A stretch of 64,000 bases of DNA from Xiphydria camelus (taxonomy: Eukaryota; Arthropoda; Insecta; Hymenoptera; Xiphydriidae), in NCBI GenBank assembly GCA_963678675.1, contig OY783198.1, forward strand, positions 20,880,684 to 20,944,683, read 5' to 3'. Under the pieces are notes generated by a model. The model did no database searches. It was not told where the DNA came from and saw only the letters and a program-made list of their open reading frames with translations. Numbering within the stretch: the first letter of the stretch is position 1; every line of letters begins with the position of its first letter. Positions 1-13,270 of the stretch are shown piece by piece. The position numbers and the translations under genes are program-made.

Positions 1-446
1 AAATGCTTTAAAGCAACACCAAATTTTGGTACCTTTCGATGAGTAGTTTTCGCGCAAATCGAGAAATAAACTGCCAGAAGTAAGTTTTGTCAATTTATTT
101 ATTAAAGGTCAATTATGTTATAATACATTTTCGAAGTGATTTCCATTATCTGATCTTACTCCCTGCGATTTCTTCTTATGGGGACATCTGAAATCTGTTG
201 TTTTTCAAACTCAACCAGCAAGCATTAACCAACTGAAACAGATAATTATGCAAGAATGTCGCAAAATTTCAAGAACAACATTTGAAAAAGTCCGAAAAAT
301 CAATGGAAATCATTTCGAAAATTTATTGTCACGTAATTGGCCTTTAATAAATAAATTGACAACTTACTTCTAGCAGTTTCTTTCTCGATTTGCGCAAAAA
401 TTACTCATCGAAAGGTACCAAAATTTGGTGTTGTTGTAAAGCATTT
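1..446. mobile_element. Palindromic Tc1/mariner-superfamily transposon remnant
   Basis: The first ~145 bases and the last ~145 bases (about 302-446) are inverted copies of each other, both running from a tip like AAATGCTTTA to the motif TGATTTCCATT. The left tip probably begins a few bases before the window. Between and inside the arms lies the C-terminal end of a transposase (see 152-373). Because the right arm is also coding sequence, the left arm looks like an inverted duplicate of the element's 3' end rather than a simple short terminal repeat. The N-terminal transposase domains are absent, so this copy is not autonomous. Confidence 0.75.
152..373 (+). pseudogene. Transposase C-terminal fragment (DDE superfamily, Tc1/mariner-like)
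   Basis: The plus strand reads DLTPCDFFLWGHLKS and continues in frame for about 73 codons to a TAG stop at 371-373. The block resembles the SPDLxPxDxxLW region around the third catalytic acidic residue of insect Tc1/mariner-type transposases. No start codon, helix-turn-helix region or first two catalytic aspartates are present, so this is a deletion derivative. Family membership at superfamily level is fairly secure; the exact subfamily is not. Confidence 0.7.
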
Positions 447-800
447 TTAAAGAGCTTTCCAACGCTGTATCACTCATGGGGGGTTGCTATTTAAGATTAC
501 AAAGTTGGGGGGGCTACCCCTAAGGGGGTTGGAGTGGGTACATCTCCGATTATATCATTTTGGTTCCCCCTCTCCACTGCCGAAACCGTATTTTTGTTTT
601 TCAGAAAATCTTTGTAACTTTCTGAGATATTGGGGTGGCAAGTTTTCAAAATGTCACCCTGTATGTATACGTATGGAAGATTTAAATTTATGCTTTAAGA
701 TACAAGACGCCGAGAGATGTGAGGCTACAACGAAACGACTGCAGTGTGCCGTCACGGATAGTGGCAGCCGATCATGCAGAGATACGCGACAGCAATGAAA
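447..800. repeat. Unclassified dispersed-repeat sequence
   Basis: This stretch abuts the transposon remnant and has the character of repeat sequence: G-runs and C-runs around 505-530, then a tail ending near 664 in GTCACCCTGTATG, a tip often met at insect transposable-element ends. There is no convincing coding potential; the 104-codon open frame at 484-798 is low-complexity and matches nothing I know. It may be the host element into which the 1-446 element inserted. Confidence 0.35.
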
Positions 801-3800
801 CGTCCAGATATTTTAAAGGATGACACCTTACAATCGCTTATTCAATAAAAACTATAATTCTCATTGCGCGGAAGGTAATATGCATTAGCAATTTGAGAGC
901 CTGACCTGTGAACTGTTTCCGCCAGGTACAAATACTATATGTACTTTGTACGATTGTAGGCCGCCGAATCCTACGGTACAATTTATCATTCGATACACTT
1001 TCCATGGCTCGTACAAAATTGCTCAGACTTCGGTTACAAAAGCACTCAGTACGCTTCAAACATATTACTTATAGTATATGAGCATAATTATGAGTAGACA
1101 TCATTATTTTATTCCGCACCGATGTAAAGGAATGAATAATGATTTCGAAAAAAGTGCCGTTATCAAACGCCATAAGAAACGCGATAGACTTTCTGCCTTC
1201 GTTGAGACACAATATGCGATAATATTGGTGAATCCAAGCAGTTTTGTAACATCGACGATGAACAGTAATGAATTGAAGTTGACGATATATAATATTACCC
1301 GTTGATAATGATTCAAGCCATATATGCATATCGATAAATTGCCTCTAACAACACAGTAACCATTCATCGTGATGTGGAAATGGTTAGTATCGTCGCGAGT
1401 GTATCGAAATAACACCTTGCCAAGTCATTATAGATGCAAACGTGGAGACTCCTTTGAGCGAACTAAAAGATTTAGAGAGTACCCGATAGCAGTAGGATAT
1501 CGGCAATGCCGTTCTAAATAACAAATGCATTAGTTACATATAAAAACTACGGGTGGTTAAAGGTGAATACAGGTTTATAGCAAGTATCCATTATAAATTG
1601 TAATATATAAATGATCAGCAGTTTCTTCCTTTTAAATATTACATATTACTATTTTACGTAATTTTTATTATTGTACAGTAGCCTAGTGATTATGTGTAGA
1701 ATTTCCCTTAGAACGTGAAAATGATTCCTCCCAAAACCTACATGGATATTCGTAACTGCTTTTCAAGGAACAGTATCCCGTGCAGGGGCTCGCAGATTTG
1801 TCCTGCCTCTATGAATGAATCGTGTTAAATATTGGCAGACTTTTTGTCAAGGAGTAAAAAAAATAATTGTGGTATTATCATTTAATTATTAAAAATGAGA
1901 GACGCAATGGGGGAAGAATTATCTGCACGAACAGGGCATTTAACGTTTGTATTTGCATTATTATAATTTGTCAAAAATATATTGATCAATTTAGCCTGTC
2001 CTATTGTTGGTTGCCTTTGTGCAAATTAAAGGGAATTCGTTTTGATTTAAATAATGAAAGACTCCATAAATGCGGCGTATAAAATATTGTGTAAATAATG
2101 ACTACATTAGATGTTATGGAATATGAAAGTAACCGTAATGTCATAATCAATTATGAGTGTTGCAATTATTGTAAACTCAACAAGAGAACGATTTTACTCT
2201 GTTATTTAAATTCAGACTGACTAAAGCTATTATAACCAACACTTATATGTAATCGTTACAGGACACAGAGTACAAGTGATATAGTCCGAATAAGAAAGCT
2301 CTACATCATTGTACTGTTAAATTGAAAATCGTAACCATTTACTCGATGTACATTATTAATATATTATTTGAAAAATTGAAATATAATTGGTAATTATAAG
2401 AACGTAGCATACCAAACATAAGCGCAGAATGAAGAAGCATTGAAACCAACAATGGGGACAGTTGTATATAAATATTAAACTGTATGTTTTCTTTACTAGA
2501 CGATATTAGCTAATCATTCACTTTGTTACTCTCCTATTACCCTATTTGTAGCTAGATTTGTTGCTTTCACAATAATTTAATTTCATAATTAATATTATGT
2601 TCATAATGTTATAATTATTAGAAGTAAAATAGCATAATATATCGTTTATAATATTCGTAACTATGTTATTCAGAAATATCTTCCTTGAACTCTATTGCGC
2701 TTAACGTGATCGTAATTTCCCTCATGAAAGATAAGAATAAAAAGACAATTTCTTCTCTTTTTTCTTATATAGAAAGACGCTGCAGTTCAACGTGGCCCGT
2801 TCTTAAAAAAGAATAAGAAAAAATAATTTCCGAGAAATATGAAGACGCTTTTTTGTATCAATCAAAGCACACATTTTCTCTGGAAAGTACTAATTTTGAT
2901 TGTAAATAAATCTAAATGCAAATGCACGCAATACTTTCACCATGAGTGGAATGTCACGATCACGAGAAACCAATAGAAGTGGCATTCTTTACAAGTATCA
3001 AGTTGAGAATATCAAAATCCTAATAAAACTACTATACGATCTCTGCCAATTTGAACATAACATTCACACGTAACAATTTATTTTAAATATTTGTTACTAA
3101 TAATGCAATTTATACTTGTAAAGAACGCAGCTGAACGTAAACGCAATTGAAAAATGTGTTATCCTAGCGCTAAATTGATTAAATCCTAAATAGTATTTTG
3201 AAAATTGGCCTATGGTATGAATGATCTCAATTTCGTAATATTAACAATTCTTTAGATATTTTTCGAGGTGCAGGTACATACGTATCTTTCAGTACGGTGA
3301 ATGGAAACGACGAACCAAATCCCATTGATACACCTCACCTCTCTCGTTTTTATTATTTTAATAAAAACATTCCACTAGGACCATTCATATCATGGAGGAA
3401 TAATTGTATTTTCGTTTTAACATGTGTCTATATTTTAATATTTATCTGTAATAAAAACTGACCTAATAAAAACATTTCTTTTTTTGGCCTCACTTTTTGA
3501 TACTAAATTATGAAGGTAATTGACAAAAGAAAAAACAACAATTATATTGATTGTGTTCTTAAATATTTAAATAATTAAGTAAAGTCTGCTATAATACCCT
3601 TTTCTGCTTCAGATTAGTACCTAATCTTTACTTTTATTTGACTTTGAAGTACTGTTTGAGCCAAAGGCGATCCCAATTCGCGAGTGTAAAAAAATTATAA
3701 TTAACGATACAAATAATCTACTTATTTTTAGACGCATCAATTGTGCGGCCGGGGATATTACAGATTTAAAACGATCTCATAGTAGTTGTAAACATGAAAT

Positions 3801-5551
3801 AATAGTCTTTAAAATTGGTTACTGTAACATTTCATGTCTATGAGGAAAGAATTTGATAATGTTGTCCTATCTAAACTAGTTACCTATACCTTAGACAATA
3901 TTCAGTTTTCGTAGTAAACTTTTATAGTCGTTTCATCGTACAACACTGCATTTTTAAAAAAAAAATGAGACTCTGGAGAGCCGGTTGATAGTCTGACTTT
4001 TATATGCGTTCCCCTGAAGTATGTGGGAGACGACTCACGTATAATAAAGTATTTCTTAATCTTTGAACTGCCCAATGTATGTCACGCTATTTATTCACAG
4101 CATAAATATCAGTAATATTTTGATTAAATTGGAAAATCCTAAATCTTTCTCTCTTACGCCTAAAATATAAAAGTTACAACACCATTGAGTTCAATTGAAT
4201 TAATTTATGCTAATTACTTTTGCAAATGCGTCTTGCGCCATCTTCATAATCTGCCATATAATACTAAAAATATATATATAATTCCATAATAAGAACTAAC
4301 CTTACACATCATATTATGATTTTATATCTAAAGTTACTCAATCTACGCAAAGCATCAAATGAATATCTGCTACACCAAAACTCGGATATCGTTATGAAAA
4401 TAGAAGTGCAACGATATAAAATTTCAATTATACCCTCTATAACTTCATGTTGCGATCACAACATGAACAGCTCTAACATAACTTAAAAAAAAAGAAAAAG
4501 AAAAGAAAAAACACGGAGAACTTTACTTGCATTATCTGCCGAAAAGAAATTTGTACCGTATGTTTGCTTTGTAAAATATTATTATTTATTGCAGATTCTT
4601 ATTATTTCAATTAATTTCGTTAAAACTAAAAATGTTTGCTAGCATCGACTCTAACCTTCCAACCGAAATATACAGACTGTTAATACTTGAAATGTCAGTG
4701 CACATTTGGCTCAATTGAAAAATCCTAGTTAAATAGTTTTAAATACAATAGATAAATGAATTTACCTATACGCGGCGTACATTGAGCAGTCCAGTTTCAT
4801 GGATTAGTCATATTTTATCTGCTTTGCATATAATTGTTCAAATTTGTTATTCTTTATCTTTGTTTCCCTCCCTTGGAGATTTTCCTTTCCTTTCAATTAA
4901 TAGTTTATCATCACACTATTATTCAAACTTCTTCGCGACTTTGCACTGATTCAATGAAAGTTATGTTACTGTCTTTCCGCTATTGGTACAAAATAAAATA
5001 AAAAATTCAAAGTAAAACTATTTTCCTAGTAGTATAACACATCTCTTTTCATCTATTTAGATTCTCCACAGAGTCGTAAGCGTCACGCGTAATAAGCTTT
5101 TCAATAGCGATAACTCGAATATAGCAAAGACGGATGAGGTTTGTTGGGCCATATATTGACGCAACTACCTATAATAAATACAGAATAATCTGTAAACAAT
5201 TGTCACGGACCAACCTCTTACATATGGTGTAAGTTTGACTGTGACGTAAGCCTGACAAACATCAGATGTCATTTCCCAATTCAAAACAGAGTATGACACA
5301 TTGAAATAGGTGCATCGATTTCAAACAAATGGTACGACCCTGGTGTGTGGAATAAGTCTAAATTTGAAATCCGGTGTATTCTCAGTTTGTGTAAAATACT
5401 TAAGAGGTATTTTTTGTTTAATTTCCTATTCAAAATGCTAAGAATGTTATAGACGTTGCAAATACATCCCATATACTCAAAGGCGAATTTACTCCCCTGT
5501 TAATAAATGCTACAAAGACAATAGAATGAGACACTAGCAAAGCATTTGGAC
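801..5551. other. AT-rich gene-free stretch, partly unk 3' flank or 3' UTR
   Basis: About 4.7 kb of AT-rich sequence without a supported coding exon on either strand. The part next to 5551 must include the unk 3' UTR, since unk ends here on the minus strand; long 3' UTRs are common for Unkempt genes. A minus-strand AATAAA candidate lies near 4584-4590 and another near 4089. Where the transcript really ends cannot be told from sequence. Homopolymer A runs occur near 3956-3964 and 4486-4510. Nothing else was seen. Confidence 0.5.
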
Positions 5552-8500
5552 CTAACTCGTGGAGACAACCGGAGTCTGGCAGTACGGGCACTCGCGTTGG
5601 CTCGGAGCGCACGTCGAACAGACAACGTAGTGGTTACACGGTGAGAGGGTGACAGTGCGATTTTGTTCCTCGCAAACCATGCACTTTGTTGCCGTTTCCC
5701 TGTACAGCACCTGAAACGGCAACGTCGGAACTGTTTCCTGAGCTTGCATAAAAGCGATTACACTGAAGCTATATTTCCTGAATCTCTCAGTTTCCGAGAC
5801 TGTTTCCATTTGAGTGAATTTCAATAAAAGGAACACCGCTACTGCCACCGCGTGGAAGAAATATAGTCGCTTCGCGTCTCTCGAGGCTAACGCGATAGGA
5901 AATGTGGGAGCGCTCCGAAAGTACCACGAAAAATAAGAGAAAGGCTAATGTGCACCTATTCTTTTTGTACCGAGAAGCATTTCAATCGAAATTCCAAAAT
6001 TGTTCGAAATACCAGCTGTTCAGGCCCGAGTGACAATTTTGCTTTACCTTTTCCACTTCTTCGAGATCCGAACGGAGCTGTGACTGAATAGACTTTAATG
6101 TAGCTATCGACAACGATCTCAGTTCGCTTGTTCTTCTAAGAGTATGGAGATAGGGTCCGCCGCTGGAGGCTTCATTCTCAACTCTTAATGCTTTAACCTG
6201 GAGAAGGGCCTGTAAAAAAATATGTTTACAGCAGATTATTACATTACTCTTTGGATGACTGATTAAACAAATTTAGAATCATATTCGAACAAGTGTCCGC
6301 CGACGGTCTGTATCCTTACAATTCAATATATTGGTACAGTAACAGTTACAAATAGCATAACATATTCACCTCATCTCTCTGCTGCTCGGCAATAGAAGCT
6401 TTGCGCTTAGCTTCCTCGCTCTCCAACTGCCAAGCTGCACAAGCCGCGCGTGCCTGATTGATGCGCTCATCCCACGTTGCTAATTGAGCACGACTCGACG
6501 ATAGCTCCTCCCTAAGCCTCTGTACCTAGCGCATAGTACGAGGGACTCAATAGTTTTAAAGACATTGATTCGACGAGAGACTGTTAATGGTAAGACAATT
6601 CTAACCTCCGACAGAGGCCCCGTATTGCTGGGACTGATGGAAAATGCATTGATTAACGGTGAAGCCGGAAGCGGTTGCGTACGGGACGGTGACATTGCTT
6701 GGTTTGCAAAGTCGAACAAGCTACTACTGAATCCACTGAGTTTAGACGCAGAACTACTCAATTGAGAGATGTGATTGCTAAAGGGATCTGACACTTGATT
6801 CATGAATGGCATTGTCTGAAAACAAAAAGAAAAGAAATGAATATGCGATATACAATACAAATATCTTCAGTACCATGTCAGCAAAAGAAATATCTTGCGA
6901 TACACGTTCCTATTACTAAAATGACGGTTAACGTACCGATTCCATTGGATCCGGATGAGAAAATCTGGATCCGGTGAGAAACCCGGCAGATTGCAGTTGC
7001 TGAAGGGGACTCGAAGTTGACGGTGAAAAATTGGATAGCACAGAACGCTCCGCCATTCCCGGAATATTCACCGGAGCGGAGCTGCCGAGTAATCCTGAGC
7101 TTGCCAGCCCAGCTGATATTGAATTACTGATCGGTGAATTGGTATCCCTATGAATTGAATCTACTAAATTTAATGGATCGTCTAAGTGCAGCTCGTCTAA
7201 AGCGTTTCCTAGAATGAAATATAAATTCATTAATACATAGAAAGTGGTTTACCAGGGGTATTTAATCTCAAATCTGTGGCTAGATAAAAATATCCGCGAT
7301 TCGATTTTCACGATCAGTTGCGAGATAAGTGAGTCATCAACTACTGACCTACTACAGATTCGACAGTGTCATTTGGGTAGAATGTACTGGAAAGAGGTGA
7401 AACTGTTGTTGCTAACGAATGACTGCCCAATGAACCATTCAAATTGTATGCTATGTAGAGACTCTGTTTTCGTTGCGCCTTTTCTGCTTTGGTCAGCTGA
7501 GGATCACTTTCGATTGCCAAAATCTGTTTTCGAATTTCACTCTGCAATAAAAGAAGAACGCCGATCGTACAAACGCAATCCGCTAGTCTCTAAATAGGTT
7601 TCACTATAGTGTGTGGATTAGGGTGGAGTTACTTACAACTTGGATCATAGAGGTTGGATTGTAAAGTATGCTGGTGAGTTTTTGTTGAGTGGATGTACCG
7701 GCGGTTGTGCTAATATTCGAGTTGTGTAGCTGGGCACCCGGTGCTTTGCTATGAGAACTATTGCTGCCAAGACTGCTCGTGCTCGCGGACTCTGATACTT
7801 CACCGCTGCCGTTCTGTAACGCAGCCAACTAATCATTAGTCATTATAACGTTCTTTAACTTTGGCTGCGCTATCTTCCATTAAAAAATTGCGAAATATAT
7901 TAGAACCTCCTTTAACCCTTTCAGTCACAGATTTCTTTAAAAAGGAGAAAAAAATCTGAAATGTGGTATACTACTTGAAAATACATTTATGAACATGTTT
8001 TATTTAGAAACTTTTTTGATTAGTCATACGGTTTATGAGTTATGACTTGTCCCATCAAGATAGCATGTCCATCCAAATGGACGCGATGACCGAAAGGGTT
8101 AAAACGAGTCATACGAATTTCAGAAATGTTAGTGCGATTGAATGAATGGATAAAACTGAATAATCGTTGATTTCTAGTGAAGATAACGCATATATTGTTA
8201 ATAATGTGCGAAATTATAAGCAATGGATAGAAACTTACACTGCTGTCACTGAGCTGTTTATCCTTGTCGTGAGTTTTCTTATTCACGTTATCGGTTGGCA
8301 AAGCAGTGTTGAGTAAATCCGCCAAGTTTGTACCACATTCTATAGGCACAGCCATCTCTCTCGCCAGACTCATTTCTTCTGTTGGCAACACTGCACCATC
8401 AGCACACCATACCAACGTTCGTATATCAATTTTGAGAAGCAATTTTGACGATTAAGTTTATCAATTACTACAAACGTTTAGGGATTTAGAAGGCGAGTCG

Positions 8501-11500
8501 CGGAAGCGTTTACAGGGGTACGAAAGGAAAGCGACGAACTGCAGAGTGAAGCGAAAGCTGAATATTGACAATTAACGTGAAATCCAGCATGAAATGCAAA
8601 TACAAGATTCATACGAGAATGTCGTCCATAGAAATGTGCTGTATTAAACTTGAGACTTTATGCTATTGTTCTTTGAGATTCGTGTAATTCAACAGCAGAA
8701 TCATTGCTTGGTAACGTTTTTAATGAGCACGTGATAATTCAAAGCTCTCTAACTGGACATTGATAGCATTTACTTAAAGTTTTGAACCAAACGCTATTGA
8801 TATACAGTCTAAATTCTATTACGGTATATTCTGCTACAGACATCATCCCTACAAGTACCCCGTATATGCATCTGCAACGAATGTGGCTCATAGACTTTGT
8901 AAGACACAGCTCGCATTTTATATTACTTGAGTTATCAGGAGTTCACAAGAACTGGGATAAATGGCTGATGGGACTAATCTCTTTTTTAATGGTTACTTTA
9001 ATAGAGACCAATTAATTTTCGAAGTATTTTTTAATTTACCCCAGGCTTTAAGGAAACTAACGCGAATATTTTGCACACATAATAATGGTGAGTATTTAAG
9101 CGTTACGTTGAGAAAGTTTTTAAATAATATGAACCACTTGCCACGTTTGGTTTACAATAAAAACTAGTTCAATATTATCAGTTAACGCATTATACGTCAA
9201 ATAGCAACGATATCACAGCGAAGCTGATAGATCATAGCAAGGAAAACGCCAAAATTCCTTAAGTTTATAGATATATAATGACGAATTTACGTACGATTGA
9301 TGAGGGTACACTCACGATCAACGTGCGCGAATGCGCAGAAGACACCACGGGGGCAATAGCCGGCCTGCTGAACGTCGTTGCATTTTGTAGATTTGTATAT
9401 TTCAGGATGAAATTGTTGTTCCGTACGTGTATGGCAGTACGTACACGTGTCTCCTTGCTCGCAATTACCTGGTTCGCCCCACTCTTCTCCGTGCTTTACG
9501 TTCGGACAAGGCGTCGATCTAAAATATCGAAGGACGAGATCGTCACGAGACCAAATTCCGTAATCACTCGACTCAATGAAAGTTGTAGTCGTTAAGCGAG
9601 TACGTGATGGTATATTTAATATCTCGAGTCCCGCAAAACATCATTGCTTACCGATATTTATATTTACGAGGACTGCGTCTCTTGTCTTTGCTATTGTGAT
9701 ATTGCGGGCAAGCGTATCCCTGACGACACAATCTCGGGGGTCGTTTGCACGGTTCTGTTTTGTAGTTGCTTAGCACGTAATTCGTATCCTGCCACTTTGG
9801 ATCTTCATTCATCAGATTTCTCTCTTTGTCCAATATGTTAGGTCCGTTCGACGATGAATTTGGATCCGAATCCGGGTTCTCCAGTGCTTGAATCTCTTTA
9901 ATATCGTACACCGGAGGCCGGAGGTCGTGATTGCCGTGTGCAAAAGCACAATGTGGTCCATTTTTGACACAAAAGCCACGAGTATCGGTATCATGGACGC
10001 ACATGCAAGTTTTGTAGTAACGCAGATGATATCGCCTTTCTGTATCTCCCGCCGTACGATGAAGGAAGGGGCACCTGTATTGCACAATTTGACATAATCA
10101 CTCGAAATGCTTTTGGCAATAAACTTTTGCTAAAATCGTCTCTCTGTATTTTTAATTGCAATTTACGGGTTGTGTATAGCTTTGAAAATCCATGCAGGTA
10201 TTTTCGAAGATGAAATTAGATCAGTGAAAAAGAACTGGCCGTTTAAAGTCTTGAGACTACTGCAAAAAGTTATTAGGTATAAGATTTTTCATATGGATAG
10301 ATGAAGGTCATAACGACGTACTTATCATTTTCGCGATTTTTGTTTATTAGAAATACATCATCATCATAATATTCTCTCGTGTTCAATTATAAAATAGTTA
10401 AATTTGTACCAGTACAATTCATTTAAAATTTTGAAAAATTATAAAAATTCGTGTGGTTACCATATTTCCTTTGTCTTGAAAAATGCCGATTTTGCAGATA
10501 CACGGTTTTATCGTTTCGCTATAAGTAGATGTGTCAAATGTTTAGACACAAATCAAAGACTAAAACGCGAATTTTCTGCATAATTAGGACGTCGTGTTTT
10601 GCACCGGAAATGCATCGATTATGCAATGGCGAGTGTTTATTTGAATCAACAAAACAAAGGAGACCTCGTGTTTCTTTGTTGCTGCCGCCGTGGCAAGTCA
10701 GAGAAAATCAATATCAGTAGGCTCCTTTGTTTGGGGCGCTGCGAGCTCCTAGCGTTTTGGAGGGAAAACCGCTTGCACCACGCTACCAGTGTTTTGGTTA
10801 CACCGTTGACCGCATTTTTACATGTAATCGACTGCAATAATAATTGGTAGCCACAGATGGGAAAGATTTACTCAACGACAATATTAACGGAATAAAAAAG
10901 CAACGTTCACACGCGGAGTTTTATCTCGCTACGAGCAAGAGTCTGTCTACTTTCAGCGTGACGCAATGTATACTCTCGTTATTGATTGCAATTAAATATT
11001 ATCTAAGTGAATTTATAATGCAATTCCGCGATTTACATGTTTTTTCACGCAAAGAACATTGATAAGCAAACGTTGTGAATTACAAATGATTTTGCAACAT
11101 TACAACGCGTCTGGCGCGTCGCCCCCTCGCTTCGTTTCTTTCTTGCAAAAATTATCATTCGAGCGTAAACGTTATGATGTAATTTGCCCGCTGCATCGGC
11201 ACAATTATCCTGTCCCCGTGACAGTTCAGTTAGTGAAACGCAACAGATGAAAAAATATGGAATTAATTAATCTTTCGGAGAAAGGAGTTTTATCATAGAA
11301 ATATATCAAATCGCAAACGCGAATTGAAGTTACTAAAAAAACGCTGAAAAACCACGTAACACGCTTCCCTAGCGGAAGAAAGTTCCTGCGGGACTGTTTC
11401 TCTCCCTTTTACTACGCGTCACGAGTTGATAGAAACAAAGTATGCACGGTGGGGAAAAAGCGTTGCTCTCTTCACATGGTTCAATTACGTCGTAGATGTG

Positions 11501-12717
11501 AATAATTTTCGACCAATCGCACGCGGCGAAAGCAAGAGAAAGGATCCACAATGATTAACCGAGAGCTATTCGCTGTTTCGTTGTTTTTTTCTAATTATAC
11601 GATATAAACTCTGGCAACGCTATGTACATATAAAAGTTCTGAACTCCTGCTGAGCCTGGATTGAATATCCAGCGCGTCTCTTTTGTCTGTGCTACTTATA
11701 CGTATGGAGTTCTCAGTTTTTAAGAATCTTTCTTTCGTTATTACTCATTGGATGCGTAAATAACGGCTGTGACGCTCGAGTACACTTTTTCCACGGAAAG
11801 GAAATCGTGATACAGTCGTTTCGTATAATCTAAATTTCATAACGCGCGCACAACTAAATAAACATTACATGACTAGCACAATGATCTTTCCTCTGTTTCT
11901 CATACGCTTCCTCCTATTGACCTTCTTTTCCTATCACTCACGACCCGTTAGATCTATGAAATCAATCGTTACCGCATACCGCGAAAAATTGCAACACAGT
12001 TGCAACAAGGGACGATTAACGGGAAAAAATTACAATGTAGAAGTGAAACGGAGGAAAAAAAGCCGCGCTTGTGCAATGACAGTCGAGTCTGGATATCGTC
12101 CGTCATACGCGATTTCGCGGTACGTAATCTGGTCAATAACAAGACGTGCCACTAAACAACAGGTGAAATGCGGTCCGCGTCTAAAAAAACGGCTGTCAAA
12201 ATATACCGCATTCCGTCCGCGAGTCGCGGGAGCTCGAAACTCCATCGCTAGGAGAAAGCGAGGAGAAGGAAAGCGATGCGCGCATTTCGCTGGGTACGTG
12301 CAGGTACTCACTCGTCTCCGTCGGGGCATATGCCGGTGGTCTCGTCGTATTTGGTGCAATAATTGTCAGCACTGTAGTTGAAGGTGCGATCTCTCTTTCT
12401 CACTGGTCTGCGTCTCCGTTGATTCATAAAGTGCCAGTTGAAACACGTAAACGGCCGATGCTGAGTGCATTTGCGCTGTATAAAGAGGGGACATTGTTCG
12501 ACGCGAAATTCCTTCAAGTATCTGGAATGCGAATCCACAGAGCTACACATTATTTCGTGGCGTTTCTCGCGGGGGGTTCGCGGTTTTCGCCTCTTGCACT
12601 CCACTGGCACTGGTTTTCGTTCACGTAGCACGCGGCCGGTCCGGGGGGCGCTACTTACGTGTAATGATTCGCCTTTTCCGCCTGAGCCGTCAACAAAGGT
12701 TTAGAGTCGGACTTCAT
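5552..12717 (-). CDS. unk: Unkempt: CCCH zinc-finger/RING RNA-binding protein, 12 coding exons
   Basis: Unkempt binds UAG/U-rich mRNA elements and represses translation; it is known from fly and mammal neural development. Exons in transcript order: 12659-12717, 12312-12521, 9652-10074, 9316-9518, 8239-8390, 7637-7828, 7349-7541, 6937-7208, 6606-6815, 6370-6525, 6048-6209, 5552-5710. All phases agree, giving 796 residues, near vertebrate length (about 810). The start is the ATG at 12715-12717, whose exon ends in AEKANHYT and joins YLKEFR in exon 2. Six CCCH fingers occupy residues ~25-300 (for example CTQHRPFTCFNWHF, CPRGVFCAFAH). A Ser/Thr-rich linker follows, containing FYPNDTVESVVG and SSAPVNIPG, then a coiled coil at ~640-744 and a C-terminal RING-like finger at ~754-790 (CMVC..CNH..CSTC..CPYC). 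The largest intron, 10075-12311, is 2.2 kb. Confidence 0.95.
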
Positions 12718-13270
12718 CTTGTCGGACGCAACCCAACGCGCGCGCACACACATACACGTCTCTCACACTCACTCTCGTCTCTCTCTCGCTCTATCGGCCG
12801 TCCGGATGACGAGAGGGGAGCAGCCGGTGCGCACGGCGCAGTACACGTAATACACGCCTTCGCTGGCCAATCCACGGCCTCGAGCACAGTCACGTGATCA
12901 CCCGGATTTCAAGGTCATCGATGTTTTGGTCCACGACGTAAACATGCGCCCGAAACGACACACGATACGACGAAAAGTACGACGGCACCAACACTGATAC
13001 CGACTCACCAACACTACCACCACCGCTGTCGCCGCCGCCGCCACCGCCACAACCACCACCACCACTGTCTCCTAGGTGAATCGATGTTCGGTAGCTTGGA
13101 AATCCTGCGATCGATAGGGTATCGCTATCGCGACCGGTCGATCCCCGACTCCGAAATGCGGACGATGTTCGTTACGCTGCCCTCGCTCGGCAACGTTTAA
13201 CCGTGCCTCTCGGCCGTTGACGATTCGCGCCACATACGCGAAACAGATGTCGGTGGGGCACGTCGAGTTC
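12718..13270 (-). promoter_or_regulatory. CpG-rich promoter and 5' UTR region of unk, with CCA/CCG trinucleotide repeat
   Basis: The sequence immediately upstream of the unk start is CpG- and CA-rich, and at about 13011-13069 carries a purine-poor trinucleotide tract of CCA, CCG and GCC units. On the unk transcript this tract would read as TGG/CGG repeats, in promoter or 5' UTR. An unmethylated CpG-rich promoter fits a broadly expressed gene. No TATA box or exact start site could be assigned. Confidence 0.5.

Noticed and set aside
11869..12381. 170-codon plus-strand frame within the large unk intron
   Set aside because: Runs antisense over unk exon 2, is Arg/Lys-rich, and has no family resemblance.
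12308..12631. Longer unk exon beginning upstream of YLKEFR
   Set aside because: The extension is not Unkempt-like. A good acceptor (CATTCCAG) precedes TACTTGAAGG, and the upstream exon ending HYT restores the conserved HYTYLKEFR junction.
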